Part shown: in pieces, positions 22,667-36,070 of the stretch | How positions within the stretch are numbered: the first letter of the stretch is position 1 | Layout: every line of letters starts with the position of its first letter | Origin: Marisa cornuarietis | Taxonomy: Eukaryota; Mollusca; Gastropoda; Architaenioglossa; Ampullariidae | Reading direction: 5' to 3' | DNA: 64,000 bases | Assembly: GCA_004794655.1 (NCBI GenBank) | Contig: SMMW01000005.1 | Span: 1,302,001 to 1,366,000, forward strand | Position numbers and translations under genes: made by a program | The notes under the pieces: model-generated | The model's database searches: none | What the model was told of the DNA's origin: nothing | Seen by the model: only the letters and a program-made list of their open reading frames with translations

Positions 22667-23715
22667 ATGAGCGCGCAAGTATTTGAGTGGAATATACGTC
22701 GAACTTCAATGAACAGCAGTTAAAAAGACATATCTTCATATCAGTTCGAGGTCTCATCTGCGATCCCAAATCGTGTTAACGCCGGTGATAGATATGCTAG
22801 TGACTTGCACGAAGCGAGGAGCGAGCTCAAGAGGGCAATTAAAAGCCATACGTCAAACGCCAGACCCCCTTGAACACGACGTTTACTGCAGCGCTGTCCT
22901 TTGCTCAGCACTATTTCTGGCGCTGGATATTAACTCCCACCCCCCACCCCCGTATATTCAGTCTTCAGTCCAATATATATATAATCGGTTATTTTATTCG
23001 CTAGACGATAAAAAAGTTAACTTATAATTAAGTCTTTAGATTAATAGTCTTGATGATGTAACAATGTCTACTGCTCTGTGTTGTAAATGCTGTTGTGTCG
23101 TATAATTGTGTTTTATGTTTAAAAGGTGCAGACGACCTGAGGTTGTGGTCCACTCGAGTTGTTCATGACAGCCTAGGCATGAGGAAAACAGGGAATAAAC
23201 AGAGCGAAGATTTTTACATGTAATTTATAACTGTGCGTAATCTTTCTAGACCATGTCTAAAATCATGCGAACTTGTTTCTGTTATACTTACCATTTATAC
23301 AGCTCGACTCATGCAAATTCTTTTATGAGAGGAGATATATAATTATTAAGCTGATATAAAATTTTTATCAGCCTAGCGACAGCAAAAACGACGAAGCTCC
23401 ACATGTCTTTGTTCTGTCTAGGAAACTACAGTTAATCGGGCATCTTGACCTGCAAAATTCATAAACCGATTTGAACATGTCACGACGGTTGCTATGGAAG
23501 CCATCTTGCGTCGCGTAGCGCGCACGTGACAGTCTAGTTGTTTTATAGCTTTTATTGTGCTGAGAAATAATCTATATTATTGTCAGCTTTAATGAAAGAT
23601 AGATCCCATCAAAGTATGACTTAAAATTAACAAATTGTAAGTCATTTTAAAATGCATCTAAATAAAATCTACGTTTTGGGGAAAATCCACAAACAAATTT
23701 AGCGCGAATTAGAAA
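20477..23715. other. Intergenic, repeat-rich
   Basis: (TG)n at about 20936-20970 and 22596-22666, (TAA)n at 21888-21953 followed by an unidentified repeat-like unit to about 22230. No family exon seen on either strand. A GC-rich patch with GCGTCGCGTAGCGCGCACG at 23508-23526 lies about 190 bp upstream of gene G and may be its promoter region. Confidence 0.45.
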
Positions 23716-23785
23716 ATGTCTACATCATCAGAGATGGACTTCCTTTCCATCGCCGTTCTTATTGCCTCTTATTCCTTAGTATCAG
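23716..23785 (+). CDS. Gene G exon 1, signal peptide
   Basis: MSTSSEMDFLSIAVLIASYS then LVS, phase 1 end. Hydrophobic core FLSIAVLIA. Donor GTTGGA is non-optimal; the call depends on phase agreement with exon 2. Confidence 0.6.
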
Positions 23786-26700
23786 GTTGGATATGTCATT
23801 TTTGATACATTAAAACTATCACGATGATATAATGGAAGAAATTTAGAAAATTTAATAAGTTCACAGGTGTAACTGACTAAAAACAGATCAAATCCTACAA
23901 ATATAACACCGATTTTTGCTCTGTTTTTACCCCCATTAATACACATTAACGAGCACCAACTGCATTTGAATAATTTTGTGGAAAGATGCAGTAGGTTTTG
24001 CCTAATGCATGTTAATTATTAATAATGATAATGACTTCAAAGAAAGTATTCACAATTAACAGCACATATGCTCATGCTTTCCCTTTTCAACTAAAAATGC
24101 AAGCGCCACCAAATTTTTTAAAAAATTATAAAACTTTCCTGTCAAGCAAATGAATTCTTACATTAGTATCTTTCATGATATTCACTTTGACATAGATTTC
24201 ATTCTGTAAAAAGTGGAGCAGGAGCATTAAAATTATACAAAGGAAATACTATTGTAAGTTTCTTTCTTGAACAAAATTTTCACTAAATACAATATTTGAT
24301 GCTTCCATTTTTCTTTGATTTCTCGTTTTGTCTATGCAGAGGTTTAAATACAGAATTCTTTCTGTTTCAATTTCAGTTGCAATGATAAGTAACGCAATAT
24401 TTATAAGTGAATGATTCTCTCCAATACCATAATAGTCAAGATTGACTGGTTCATGTTTAAGTAGTGATCTTGCATTATGCTCTAAGCCTGAGTAGACCAG
24501 TCTGGCAGGTTGTATTATGCGCACACATTTTATATACTTAGAATTGGCAGTATGCCTGATAACCTTTAGCACATTTGCCTTTCAAGGAAAAAAAAACCTA
24601 GACAGGTCTTGTCACTTTGAATAGATTGAACTTATCTTGACAGTATACTGATATGTAGTCTTGTTATAGTATGCAAAAGCCACACTTTTACCAGCTGTCC
24701 CTTTAAGACTGGAAACAGGAATGCTAGGGAGAGAACAAAGTGGTTTACATGATTGCTTTTTACAGAGCTGTTTACAGTAGATACAGTAGAAAGTGTGCAC
24801 TGCAAAATGTCAATTCATTTTTAAGTGCGGAAATGAAAAAGGGAGAATCTTCATGGCATTATGATTAGTTGTTGTTGCCTTATGTTGTGCCAATGATAAA
24901 TGTCCTCATGGTGATCATAGGCACTCTGCCAAAAGAATTTTAGACCCAGTAGGACGGCAGTTGTGGCTGAAGAATACTTATTTTCATGGAAACCAGGAAG
25001 TGCAAGTCATTTGTACCTTTGACTAATGTTCTGGTAATACATTAATTAAAAGCTAAAAGCTTGCCAGGAAAGCAGATGTCTACCATAAATATTTATGTCA
25101 TAAATTATAGACCATATATATATATGTGTGTGTACTGTACCTGACCTACTTAATATAAATATATTTATCTCATTTGAGAAATATTTATGATGCTTATGGA
25201 GTCTTCTAGAGAAAATTATTCTTCTATTTGAACCTAGATGGGAACATTATAGTTTGTGATTTGCAGATTTACCATGGGCAGAGTTTATTTAGCAAATGTT
25301 AGTAAATAATGATATTCTTGTGCTTGTGCCTTGGTGGTCACAGTTACAGTGAATGTTTCACTAAAATAAGGAGGTGCACAAAAGTGTAGTGTTTCCAACG
25401 TCCCATGAATTATTTTAACAATCTGTGTACACTTTTGTATACTTACAAAAATACAGTTTAGTAAAGAGCTAAGTAGTTAGATCACTGTGCAGTGGTGCAG
25501 TGAACTTTCCTCAGTTGAGCCATCTGTGAGAAATATGTACCTGAGTCCATAGAAGGTTAGGGAAGGCAGTCAGGGAGAGAAGGAGAGTGTTTTCTCTAAC
25601 ACCTTACTCCCCAACAACTGAAAGGTTAGGGGATGGCCTTTACTTTTACCTGGTGTTCTTTTTGTGATGTCTGCAACTTTTGCTAAACTTCCAAACAATT
25701 CCCATCAAATGCCACCTTGTGGTGTACCACAGTGGGGAATGTTGCAATGTGGAAATGATAACTCTAATGTGTAAACTTAAAAAAAACACCTGAATAACGA
25801 TGTTTAAATTGAGCATCATGAAATATGCCTACTATATAAAGAAAAATTTATTTAATTTCTTTCCCTTTGTTTTCATTTCCTTATCCAAGATTTCTCTCAC
25901 TGTATGATTAGTAATAATATAATTTTTACTGTTACAGTTTGGTCGATTGCTGTGAACCTCACATGTCCACACACATTTTTCAATGGAGAAAACATTGTTA
26001 ACTGCACAATCAACACTACAGCAATCGAAGAAGCCAACTGCTTATCAACGTCAAGGTCTGTGACATTTGATCGGACTATTCGTTCACAGACAACAGTTGT
26101 GGGTATGTATAACTACGAACCAAATCAGGCATGCACCCCTAGATCAGAGCACACACCAGGCAGCTGCTGGTGTAGTCAGTCTGTTGGGAAGATCTTCACC
26201 TACAGCTTCTCCTACCTGGCCAACAGCACACTTGATCAAGGGGGACAACTTGAATGCAAAATTTGTATTTTGCCAGAAAATCCCATGACTGTACATGTTG
26301 ATCAAAGCTGCAGAAATATGCACTTTGGTAAGTAAATCAGGACAAAGTAAGGTGTGCTGTTGATATGCTATACATCTATTTCAATAAACAGCATTATGTA
26401 GGTGACTCATGAAGATAGAAACATTATTTTTAATAATAATAATAATAAGCAGCACATTTATATCACGCATTTCTCTACTATGGAGCAGACTCAATGTGCT
26501 GTACACAAATAAGACCAAATGACAATGTAATAAAAAGAGTCAAAGCATTTACAGGATTAGGTGCACCTTTTGCAGTCAAGAAAAATAATAATAAACTACA
26601 CTGAAAGAATAATAATAACACATACACAGACTCACGAACAATAACATGTGAGTGAGTGAGTGAAATGATAAAAATCTTGTTCTCTCAACTGTTCCTTTTG

Positions 26701-28626
26701 TCGCTTTTCTCTGAGAATGTACATTTTTCAGTGTTAATGTCACCACATCAAGAGGAACTTAATCACTTTCATAGTTCAGCTGTGTCCTTTGACTTTTCAG
26801 CAAAGAAACTAGTGATATTTCAATTTTGGTTCTTGAGTTATGACTTCATGCCATAAATTTACATGTACATGTCAATAGAGGTTGATCATGTGCTTCAGTT
26901 ATCTTGCAAATACATGCTAAAGTTAAAAACTGGCTACACAGAAAAGGTAATTATTTTTAGTTTCAAATTTTTTGTATTAAAAAAAAACATGTAATGTTTT
27001 TCTTTCTAATCGTAGGTATTGTATCATTTTTCCCTGCCATTGCTTCTTTAACTTGTGAGCTTGAACATATGCCCTTGACTTCCACGTCCATTTTAACATA
27101 AAAAAGCACATGATCATTAGCTTGCAAAATAACTTACATACTAATACATTACTTTCTAAATAATTTTGTCTTCTTTTGTATCTTATAGGATCAATAACTA
27201 CTGATAGTAAACTGCATGATACTTCAGATGGGAGAAAGCAAGTCACTGAAACAGGTGCAGCTAAATAAAGTCTCTTTTTATGTAGGAAAAAGAGGGATTT
27301 ACCTGTAAGAATCGCTGGAAAGAAAATTCTTAGCTGCATTTAGGTGTCATGGGACTGTGTAAGAGAGTGTGTATGAGTGGGTGTTTGTGACAGAGTGTGT
27401 GTGATAAGAGTATGAGTGGGTGTGTTTGTGAGAGAGAAAGTGTGAGTGTTTGTGAGAGTGAGTGTGTGTGAGAGAATGTGTGTAATACATAGTGAGTGAG
27501 TGTGCATGTGTGCACCAGCATGTGCAGAGAGAGAGAGATGGAGCTTGCAAAATGTTGGAATGGGAACAGATATTTACAATTTATAATAACAGTGTTTCTG
27601 ATATTTTCAGTTAATCAGGATCCAAAAGCTAATGGTATCGATCAAGCAGCTCTTATTGGTGGAATCACTGGAGCAGCTACAATTATATTGATCATAATAA
27701 CAGTCATTGTCATTTATTTTAAGAAACCACACTTGTTTTCTTGGTGTAAGTATGTCTGTTTCTATCTTATCAAGATATTAACAGTAGCTGCTGTCATTTT
27801 AATTCCTGTGTTGTAGGAAGTTCCCCTCTTTAAACTATTCATTAAACAGCAACCCTATGGAGCTATAGTAAGTGGCATATGCATTTAAGATGTTGGCCAG
27901 AAAGTAAAAATACTATGAAATAAAGAGTTCTTAAGTATGATATCTGTATATTCATTTTTATATGTTTCACTGGTTACTCCTATGCTATCATGTACAAAAT
28001 TACTATGATTCTTTCATACTAACAACAACTCTGCCATGTAAAAATTATTTTTAAAAATGCTGCTACTACTCTAACAAATATTGCATCTACACTTTTTCTA
28101 GAAAAAAAACACAGAAACGTTTTACTGACATAAAGTAAACCACATGAGCAGGCTGGATCCCACAAACAACATTTATGTCCAATATATACAGCAAAAGAAA
28201 ATAGTAACTGTATTTGAGTACCTAACTAAAACTTTAATGACGTTATTACCTTTAGAGAGGCTGTGCTTGAAGTTACTTGTGTTGTGGTCAAATTGGCAAA
28301 TGATTGAAAAGGCAAATAGTCAAACTGACCAGCCTCGTTAAATGTAATTAACGTAAAGAACTTTTCTTTCAACGATAAATGAATAACAACTATAATTCTT
28401 TTTATTATAGCTATGATATGGAGACAGATTTTGCTGAACTTGTCATTAATAAAATGTACATACAGATTGGACAAAGTAATTGAAAGATATGTAGGCAGCT
28501 AGATGCAGAGATAAATTGTCTTCAATTCTAAGATTTTACATTTCTCTTTTTTGCAGCTTCCATCAGAAAGAAGTATGTACATGTACTTTTGTGGCTCTCT
28601 ATCTTTGCACTCTCTCAGTTCTGCAG

Positions 28627-28699
<73 letters not shown>

Positions 28700-29325
28700 A
28701 AATATAGCAAGAGCCCCAGCTTGCTTGGATTTCTTTAACGTCATAAAATTCTTGCAGTTGTTGCAATCTTCATTTAAGCTTTGTTTTCAAGAGCAAGGGA
28801 AGTAATACTTGGACAAAGTAAAGGAGCCCATGAGTTGTGTTTCCTATTGTATTGCCTAATGCAGAAATGTTTGCACATTAAAAAGGCTCCTAAACACTTA
28901 TTGTAAAGGTGTAGTCATGAAAATATCCTCTCCCTACAGACAATATATGGTGCTCATTTATCATTATTCCTCTATCCATTTCTAATTTCTTTTTTGCATT
29001 CTTATTAATTTCAAAAAGTAGTTATCAAAGTACTGCTGCTCAGTATCACATGTACACTACTTAGAATTCCATGCTTGTGCTAGAAGCACAAAAGCATACT
29101 TTTTTCTGTGAACTTTGGCCTTTCTGTCTTATTGCTGTTAGGTATATGATTTTCACATTTTTTCAATAAGGGTATGCTTTCTTCCACAGGAGTATTAAAA
29201 CGAAAGATGAAGACGAAAGTGAACAGATGGTTTCAGTCACAAAAAGGAATGATGGCAAAATCGAGGAAAATGGTGCACCATTGAAACCAGCTGATGACTT
29301 CGTAGAAGTTCACTTTAAGAAGTAA
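23716..29325 (+). CDS. Gene G: small type I membrane protein with one cysteine-rich domain (270 aa)
   Basis: Six exons (23716-23785, 25938-26327, 27189-27254, 27611-27745, 28557-28572, 29190-29325) join in frame to 813 nt with no internal stop. Order: signal peptide (1-23), a cysteine-rich domain of about 130 residues with nine Cys and several N-x-S/T sites (24-153), a short polar stalk (154-175), a transmembrane segment (about 185-208), then a charged tail ending HFKK. The domain ends GGQLECKICIL, which resembles an Ig F strand, but I cannot assign a family. The tail is lysine- and glutamate-rich with no tyrosine, so it has no ITIM. Function unknown; a cell-surface receptor or ligand is the natural reading. 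It lies on the opposite strand to the main receptor genes and shares no clear exon with them. Exon 1 has the weakest donor (GTTGGA). Confidence 0.75.
25490..25660 (+). mobile_element. SINE 3' part, copy of the element at 41505
   Basis: Contains CCATAGAAGGTTAGGGAAGG, CTAACACCTTACTCCCCAAC and ends GGATGGCCTTTAC. It matches the body of 41505-41715 but has lost the tRNA-like head. In intron 1 of gene G. Confidence 0.7.
25938..26327 (+). CDS. Gene G exon 2, cysteine-rich extracellular domain
   Basis: 390 nt, phase 1-1, acceptor ACTGTTACAG, donor GTAAGT. Contains NLTCPHTFF, VNCTINTT, GSCWCSQ and LECKICIL. Confidence 0.8.
26425..26600 (+). repeat. (TAA)n-linked dispersed repeat, copy 1
   Basis: TAATAATAATAATAAG followed by CACATTTATATCACGCATTT and CAATGTGCTGTACA. 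Related copies begin at 34350, 43968 and 54060, all with (TAA)n then a TTTATA..GCGC-type core. Confidence 0.55.
27189..27254 (+). CDS. Gene G exon 3, stalk
   Basis: 66 nt, phase 1-1, acceptor TCTTATAG, donor GTGCAG. Polar sequence GSITTDSKLHD..., no cysteine. Confidence 0.6.
27611..27745 (+). CDS. Gene G exon 4, transmembrane segment
   Basis: 135 nt, phase 1-1, acceptor ATATTTTCAG, donor GTAAGT. GGITGAATIILIIITVIVIY followed by FKKPH. Confidence 0.8.
28557..28572 (+). CDS. Gene G exon 5, 16-nt microexon
   Basis: Between acceptor TTTTTTGCAG and donor GTATGT; phase 1 to 2. It is the piece that brings the transmembrane exon into frame with the last exon, adding SIRK. Confidence 0.65.
28630..28696. 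repeat. (TG)n microsatellite
   Basis: Uninterrupted TG run of about 66 bp in intron 5 of gene G. Confidence 0.9.
29190..29325 (+). CDS. Gene G exon 6, cytoplasmic tail
   Basis: 136 nt, phase 2 start, acceptor CTTCCACAG, stop TAA at 29323. Charged tail (KTKDEDESEQ, then ADDFVEVHFKK) without tyrosine. Confidence 0.75.
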
Positions 29326-30685
29326 TGTTTGATGCTTCCTACACAACATGATTATCATTGTCCACTAAATTAGCTTATAACTTACACACTTCTCTATTTA
29401 GCCAGTATTTTTTTATTCCAGAGAAATTTTAAAAATAATGTTAGATCTCAAGAAAACCCAAGCATAAATTTTATTTTGTGTGTGTTATTGCAGATGGTCT
29501 GTATGATTCTGGTATCCTAACATGACCAGTATAACTTGTAAATATTAATATATATCATTTTTTGTAAGGCACAGTAGAGTAGAACTTCCAACATTTCACA
29601 TAAACCTTATTATAGAAACTTTCATTGTATAATTTTGAAGACACCTGTCGTTAAAAAAAGTCTCAACTACATCATCTGATTTTTCACTTGTCTGATGTAC
29701 ATGTATTTTTTTATCTTAGTTCTTCTGAAGTGCAAATCTTTTCAATGCTATCGGTGTGTCATGGCTCTTTTAAAAAAATCGCTTGCATCCTGTACAGCCG
29801 GATTCCGACATAAAATTACATTTTGTAGAAATACCTTGCTATAGGTCACGTCTTCAAAGACTCCTATTTTTGTCTTCAACCTCATCAAGAAATATAGTTC
29901 AATAGTAAAATTGATAGTAAAACATTTATAATCTTTATTGTTCTTAAGTAACCCTGATTCATTTGATTTCGTTACGATGCACACTGAGAACGGACGTATA
30001 AACAACGGAAATACACGTCGGTGGATCAATATCTTTCTTGGTGCTTCACAGCTATCGTTTCTCTCAGACCCCTAGATTCTTTTTTTCCATGGCACGTCCT
30101 CGTATTTGCCACTAAAGATAAAGACGCCCCAGCCTACTGGCCGTACGAGCAGTGATATGTAAGTGGTTCATCATGTTCAGACCATAGCATTGGAAGGCGG
30201 AAACCTTTCCTTTACTTCCGTTGCTTGGTACCTGTCCTGATAATCTGCAGCTGCAGGAAGAGGGCAAGCCTGTCCGAGCGTACTATTGGACATTGCTTCT
30301 ATCACAGCTTCTCTGGAAAAAAAGAAACTTCTTGCTTTTTTCAGACTTTTGTACCTGTACACCCAAAGATTTTGACAATACCCACCAGTCTGTGTTTCCA
30401 GGTTTTGTTGTATCGCTTAATTTTTTTAAGCTACCTATCCGCATATATTCAGTTGTTTGTATTGATGTTGGTTTTGGCTATTGATTGTTATAGTCTTACA
30501 TTGTGAGCGTTGTGACTATTAATTTGTGATCTGAGAAGTATCCACTCCTCCGAAAATGGGAAGTGACTGAAGTTGGGGAGTGCTTAAATAACTATACTGT
30601 GTATTTGTAGAGGTAAGAACCTCAGTATAGTTCTAAATGTACGACAGTTACACCAGTAAGCAGCAAACTAGTAGTTTATATACAT
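29326..30685. other. 3' flank of gene G and intergenic DNA
   Basis: AT-rich, no AATAAA found close to the stop. Overlapping frames at 30177-30506 show no known domain. Confidence 0.4.
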
Positions 30686-32330
30686 CAGAGGTAATTCTAG
30701 GCTGCGGCCTTGCGGGATTCCCGCAAAATTTCGCTTAAGGGCGCAAAGTCTGAAAGTCAGCGCGACCATGCGCCCGCAAAAATCCCGTGGCTGGCGCACT
30801 TTTGAACACGCGATGCGGCACTTCAAAAATAATTGTTGTCATTCTGCTTTCTGGTTTGAAACCGACCCACTAGAATCGATGCTAATGACTGGACAGTTTT
30901 CAAACTGACTAGTTGTTACCCATCTGCAACCTTTTGACGCGCCCACAGCGAAAACATTTGGGGCGGGAGAGATCAAAGGGTATCGGAAGCAAGCGAGTTG
31001 AAAGCGAAATGAACGCGACTGTCAACTCTGACTTTTCGTTCGCGACAAAAAACAGCAGAAGATGCCCCGTAAAGTAGAAATCGACAAGGACAGAAACAAA
31101 CTCGTCAGAGTCAGAGTGTGCCGCACAAATTGTTGGAACTAAAAATGTAGACAGCGAAATAGAGACTTCACGTAAAAAACCACGCATCCAGAGAAACTTT
31201 CAGTGTGAATGGCTGAAGAAATGGCCTTGGCTAATGAACGAGGACGAAGGCATGAGATGTAAAGTTGCATAAAACAATAAGAATAACGCGTTTACAACCC
31301 CGGGTGTGTTAAGTACCAAACGAGGACGCTGCAGAGACATTCAGACTTCCGACCACAGGCACTCTTTGGAGGCTGAAATTCTTCAGAAAGATTTCAATTT
31401 TCAAACTATTTTCAATTCTAATTTATTTCTGTCCTCATGACCTTTTCGGAACTTATGCCGGCGGTATTATATAACATTTAGAAATAACGTGTTGCGGACT
31501 TGATACAGCATCACAGGACACAGAAGCTGTCAGGGCTGCTTTTGCGACAATGTGCGAGAACATTAATGACAGGTTCCCAAAAGATGCAGGTGATGTTGCC
31601 ACTGGATTTTTTAGTTCTTTCCATGCGCCCCATCTTTTTCCTGTCTACAAAAGACAGAACACCCTATGGAGACAATTAAATATCTTAACAGATTTCTTTG
31701 GAAAACCAGCACACGTGGGCAGCAAATTCAGCGAAATCTTGCTTGACAAAGCAGCATGTTTAGAGTAATGGATTGTGGTCAAAGAAACTGTAACGTAGAA
31801 TGCACATCGGAGAGATTCCACAAGCTGTTTAAACTGTTATTTGATTTTTACAGGGATTCATTTCCCAATTTGCTGGTTCTTGGAAAGCTGTGCCTCCTTA
31901 TGCTAGACCACAATGCAGGCTGTGAGAGGGGGCTTCGGCCATCAAAACCTAATAAAGTCTTCTTGTAGAAGTTGCCTTGAGGAGAAACATTTAAACCCCT
32001 GCATTAATGAGACATATGAAAAGTGTCTAAACATTAGCTCATAGCCCAATGAGATGGACACAAAGACTAATTGGTTTGCAAATTTAGGATGGTATGATAA
32101 ACTAATGATGATGAAAGATAATTTATCGATATAGAAGAAAAGGATATCTATATGATTAATCTTCAATTTCTTGTGATTAATAAAGTATTTTGTTGTATAC
32201 CAAATATTTATCTGAAAAAGCAGTGAAAATGTGTTTGTTTCGAGGGACCCCTTGTTTCATTTGAAGGGCCCTTTTTTTCCATTGAGAGGGCCCCAGGGCC
32301 CCTCTTTTTGAAATCCTAGAATTACCTCTG
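30686..32330 (+). mobile_element. Internally deleted hAT-type transposon
   Basis: Terminal inverted repeats CAGAGGTAATTCTAGG (30686-30701) and CCTAGAATTACCTCTG (32315-32330), flanked on both sides by TACAT (30681-30685, 32331-32335). The plus strand keeps two parts of a transposase: an N-terminal zinc-finger-like stretch at about 31185-31270 (FQCEWLKKWPWLM then CKV) and a C-terminal dimerisation part at about 31855-31935 (FPNLLVLGKLCLLM, NAGCERG), interrupted by stops and frameshifts. These motifs are those of ZNF862/KIAA1586-like hAT transposases. The central catalytic part is missing, so the copy is dead. hAT elements usually make 8-bp duplications; only 5 bp are visible. Confidence 0.75.
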
Positions 32331-35300
32331 TACATTAACTCTTACAACTCAGATGGTCACTGCAGACGACTGGGAGACTGGACAGAAAGTGGTAGCAATG
32401 CTACGTTTTGGTCAAGGAAAATACCAGAAGGCCGGAATAACTGTATATAGCACACAAGAAAGACAAAAGTGACAGATTAACAAATATGATAAAGCACTGG
32501 AGGACTGGTATTCAGTAAGGTAATAGTGAATAGGATCAAGAGATAATCGACGAATATAATAGACAAGAAAAATAAATAAGATTTTAATAACGTTCAAAAA
32601 AGTGGAATGATAAACGAAAAGGGCGAAAGAGACTGGGTCCTTTTGATCTGTGCCTCTAGTGAGGAATCCTGCAAGTATACTGCCAATGAAAACTTAGTAC
32701 TAATAGAATTTAAAATGAGGCATGTAAGCACTGTAATTAAAAGGTAGATATATCGCCTGCTTGTGATTTATTACAGACAAAACCTAAACGACTTCTGAAT
32801 CAAATCTTAAATTGGCAGTTTATACAGAGAAGATACAAAAGGATGGCAAAGAAAACTTGGTGTACTGTGATTTTATATACATGCGAAACGTGTTGGCGCT
32901 TAGCAGTCATCACTAGTGACCACGTCTTGCAGCGAGAGTTATTATCTTATTCCTCTTGCTGAATATTCCTTCAGCATTTTCCCATTTAAGTTCGACAACT
33001 TTTTTTTCCATAGACACTTCACTAATCTCAAGGTTACATAGCGACTTCATTGGCTTTTGATGTGTGTGGTTTGTGTGTACCTAACTGTAGTATGTTGTCT
33101 TATGATAATTGAGTAATCGTGTTATTATCAAGATTATAATAAAGATCTGCATTTAAATTTACTAACTAAGAGCATAATATACAATTGCATTTGAAATATA
33201 TCTTTTAACTTCACATTGCAGCTATTCTAGAATTATTTAAGGTAAAATTCTGTTCGTGTCATGTGGTTTACCTTTTATGTTATCTTCTACCTCCTCCGCT
33301 TTCTCTTTCTCATATTTTATTTTTTCCGGAATTCTTTTCTTCTATCTTCTAATAATCATCTAACCTATACGAGAAAGCCTATATTCAGGAGGATTCATGT
33401 CTGTGGGCATGCTTAAAGGTGGATCCGCGTCTGCCACACTGTGTTCTTTGCATTTTTAAAAGGTCGTAATTTCTGTAGAGTTTTCGAGTTTTTTGTGGTT
33501 GTGAAAATAAATTTTGTCACATAGTGGCTGTGTTTCCACTTTTTTTTATTCATGTTGCCTCACGTGTGTGTGTGGCATGTCTCACCCTTTCTGCCAGTAA
33601 AGAAGTCCGGGAGTTAAATTCAGCGAGACTACTGATACAGTATGAATGAATCAAGCTCGCGTTCCATCCTTCACGAAAGGAAGCAATGCAAATGTTTCAG
33701 TTTCAATGACTATTTTGCGGTTTCATTGGGTAATCATCTTTACTACTTACAGAAATTGTTTTAATTAAAGTGCTTGTCCTTATGTTTTTTGACAAGGTAC
33801 GGCAATAGCAGTGTAAATCTTCTGGCTGGTATAAGCGTCTAAGAGTCGCTGGAAAACCTCATAATTTTTGTTTAAAAAAATGACTTGCGTAAAAAGTATT
33901 GTCCGGGGGTCCTTCTACTTATACAACAAAGTATATATGTTAGCCTAGTAATCAGCACAGAAGAAAGCAAAACACTGTTAGAAATTCTACACAATGAAAC
34001 GTGAGTTGCACAATGAGCAGAAAATCTTCCAAAGAACGTGTGTCCCAAAGCGATGTCCGATGTCGTAAGCAGTTTGACAAAGAACCAATATCATAGCCAG
34101 CTGCTGTCTGTGACTTTGGCTCACTCACTGATCTGAAATGAATAGAGAAACACTGGATGGGTCTGCTTGAAGCCGACTACCCTCCACATTTGAACTTGTA
34201 CAACAAAACTGACTCCGTATCTTGAATGTCTTGTCCTTTTTCGTATCACTACCAGTGCTGCATGCTTTTTATTTTCTTGATCTGTTTTATTCTGCCATAG
34301 CCAAAAACTGAGGAGGTAGGTTTCTGTCTGTTCTTTTCCATGCCAGATTTTAAAATAATAATAATAATTATGTGAACTTATAATGCGCAGCATCATGACT
34401 AAGATAGATCGCACTCTCTGCGCAGACCAGTAATGATAAATGAAAGGTAACAGACAGTGGACGGCGAGATACGTAAAGGCACACTGAACAACATAAAGAA
34501 GAGGTACAAGAGTAGAACTTAAAGCAGTGGATGAGGGGATGTATTTATTGTAAACAGCTCGAAATGGAATCATTGCATGACAAACAGTATTGCAAGGGAG
34601 TTAAGAATATTAATTCATGGTTAGTACTTTGTGAAAAGATGTTTTCAGAGAGTGTTTGAATGTAGCCTTCGAGTCAGAGTGATGAATGTGATGTGGAAGA
34701 GAGTTCCACTGCTTTTATGACATTGGAAGTGCTAAAATATCGTCGTGTTCAGCATCACAGCGTGCGCACGGTCTATCACAAAGATTTCCCTCACTGGGCT
34801 TATCAGATAAGTTAGAGAACATCCAGGATATGAGAGCTTTAATCGTTTTTTTTTCTGCTTAAGGTCTTTTATTAGAAAAGAATATATGCAATATGTGTGA
34901 AGTGAGAAACGACAGAGTAACGGATGAATCAGTATAGGGATGAAGGGTTGTATAAGGAAGCTAAAGTAAGTTTCATTTACTGTAAGAAAAATTACGAAAT
35001 AACAAGTTACGACAGTCATCTGTCATCAAGATGAAGGGTACTTTTGTATAGACTGTTTCTTCCTGTTTCGTTACTTCTACGGCTGCAGTATCAATCCATC
35101 CATCCATCCCTAAGTTCAAATAAAGACGGTCTACTACAAAATTGCATGTTATTTTTTTTTTATTTACGCAATACCAACAAAAAATGAAGTGATCAGTTCT
35201 TCTGCTGCAAACAAAGCTTTCATTTTATTTTAAAAGGTCGTAGATGTACTAAATCATTTCCAGTACCTCACATTATAAAATGGTACTATTTTTATCCTAA

Positions 35301-36070
35301 AATGACCATCATCGTAGCTATTGCTGGATCTGTGACTAAGTTTTACAGTTTTGTATATGATTTTCGTGCAAAATTATCGTTCACTTTTTTAAAAAATATG
35401 TATATAATTATGATTTCCTCAACGAACCAGAAATTCTCTATCTGACTATATATGTTATTGATTGCAAAGGAACACAATGAAAAAAGATATAATTACAATA
35501 ATCTGTCCACATTGAATTTACTAATATATCTATATATAATTAATTATCTATATATAATTAAATTTATTTCCCTTCGTCCATCTTCCAACATCGTGCTCTT
35601 AAAAAATGACCCGCCACTTTTCAGCCATTTCAACTTTTCAACTCTAAACATGTCTTCCAACAAAGTCTGTAAAGAATAAGTAGTAAAAGATTATAATTAT
35701 TGTTATTCCAGATAAGAAAGTAAAATATATACATGTACAAAATGACTAAAAAGGATACATAAAAATGAAAGGGTAAATGAAATATTTTAAAAGTGAAAGC
35801 CATAAACGTTTCGTGTTTAGAGTCTTGATGAAATGTGAAAACTTGATTCTTTTACGTGTTTCAACAAAATGTAATATTTATATTTCACAGATTTCCCATG
35901 CATCTTTTCATACCTGACAATTCATCAGTTTGAATCACGATAAAATTGCTTTGCAGAAGGAGTGAATTAGATTTAACAAAAAAACATCAAGCAATGGTGT
36001 GTATGTTTTAAATTAAGAATCCCATACCACTCTTTCTTATATGGGGTGAGACTTTTAGCAATTTACTCCG
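32331..36070. other. Intergenic, AT-rich with repeats
   Basis: A (TAA)n-linked repeat begins near 34350 (TTATAATGCGCAGC core) and may extend to about 34760. No receptor exon or other gene recognised on either strand. Confidence 0.4.

Noticed and set aside
24249..24572. 107-codon minus frame in gene G intron 1
   Set aside because: AT-rich intronic sequence, no family or domain features, no upstream context.
30177..30506. Three overlapping frames on both strands
   Set aside because: No codon or domain evidence, mutually exclusive frames.
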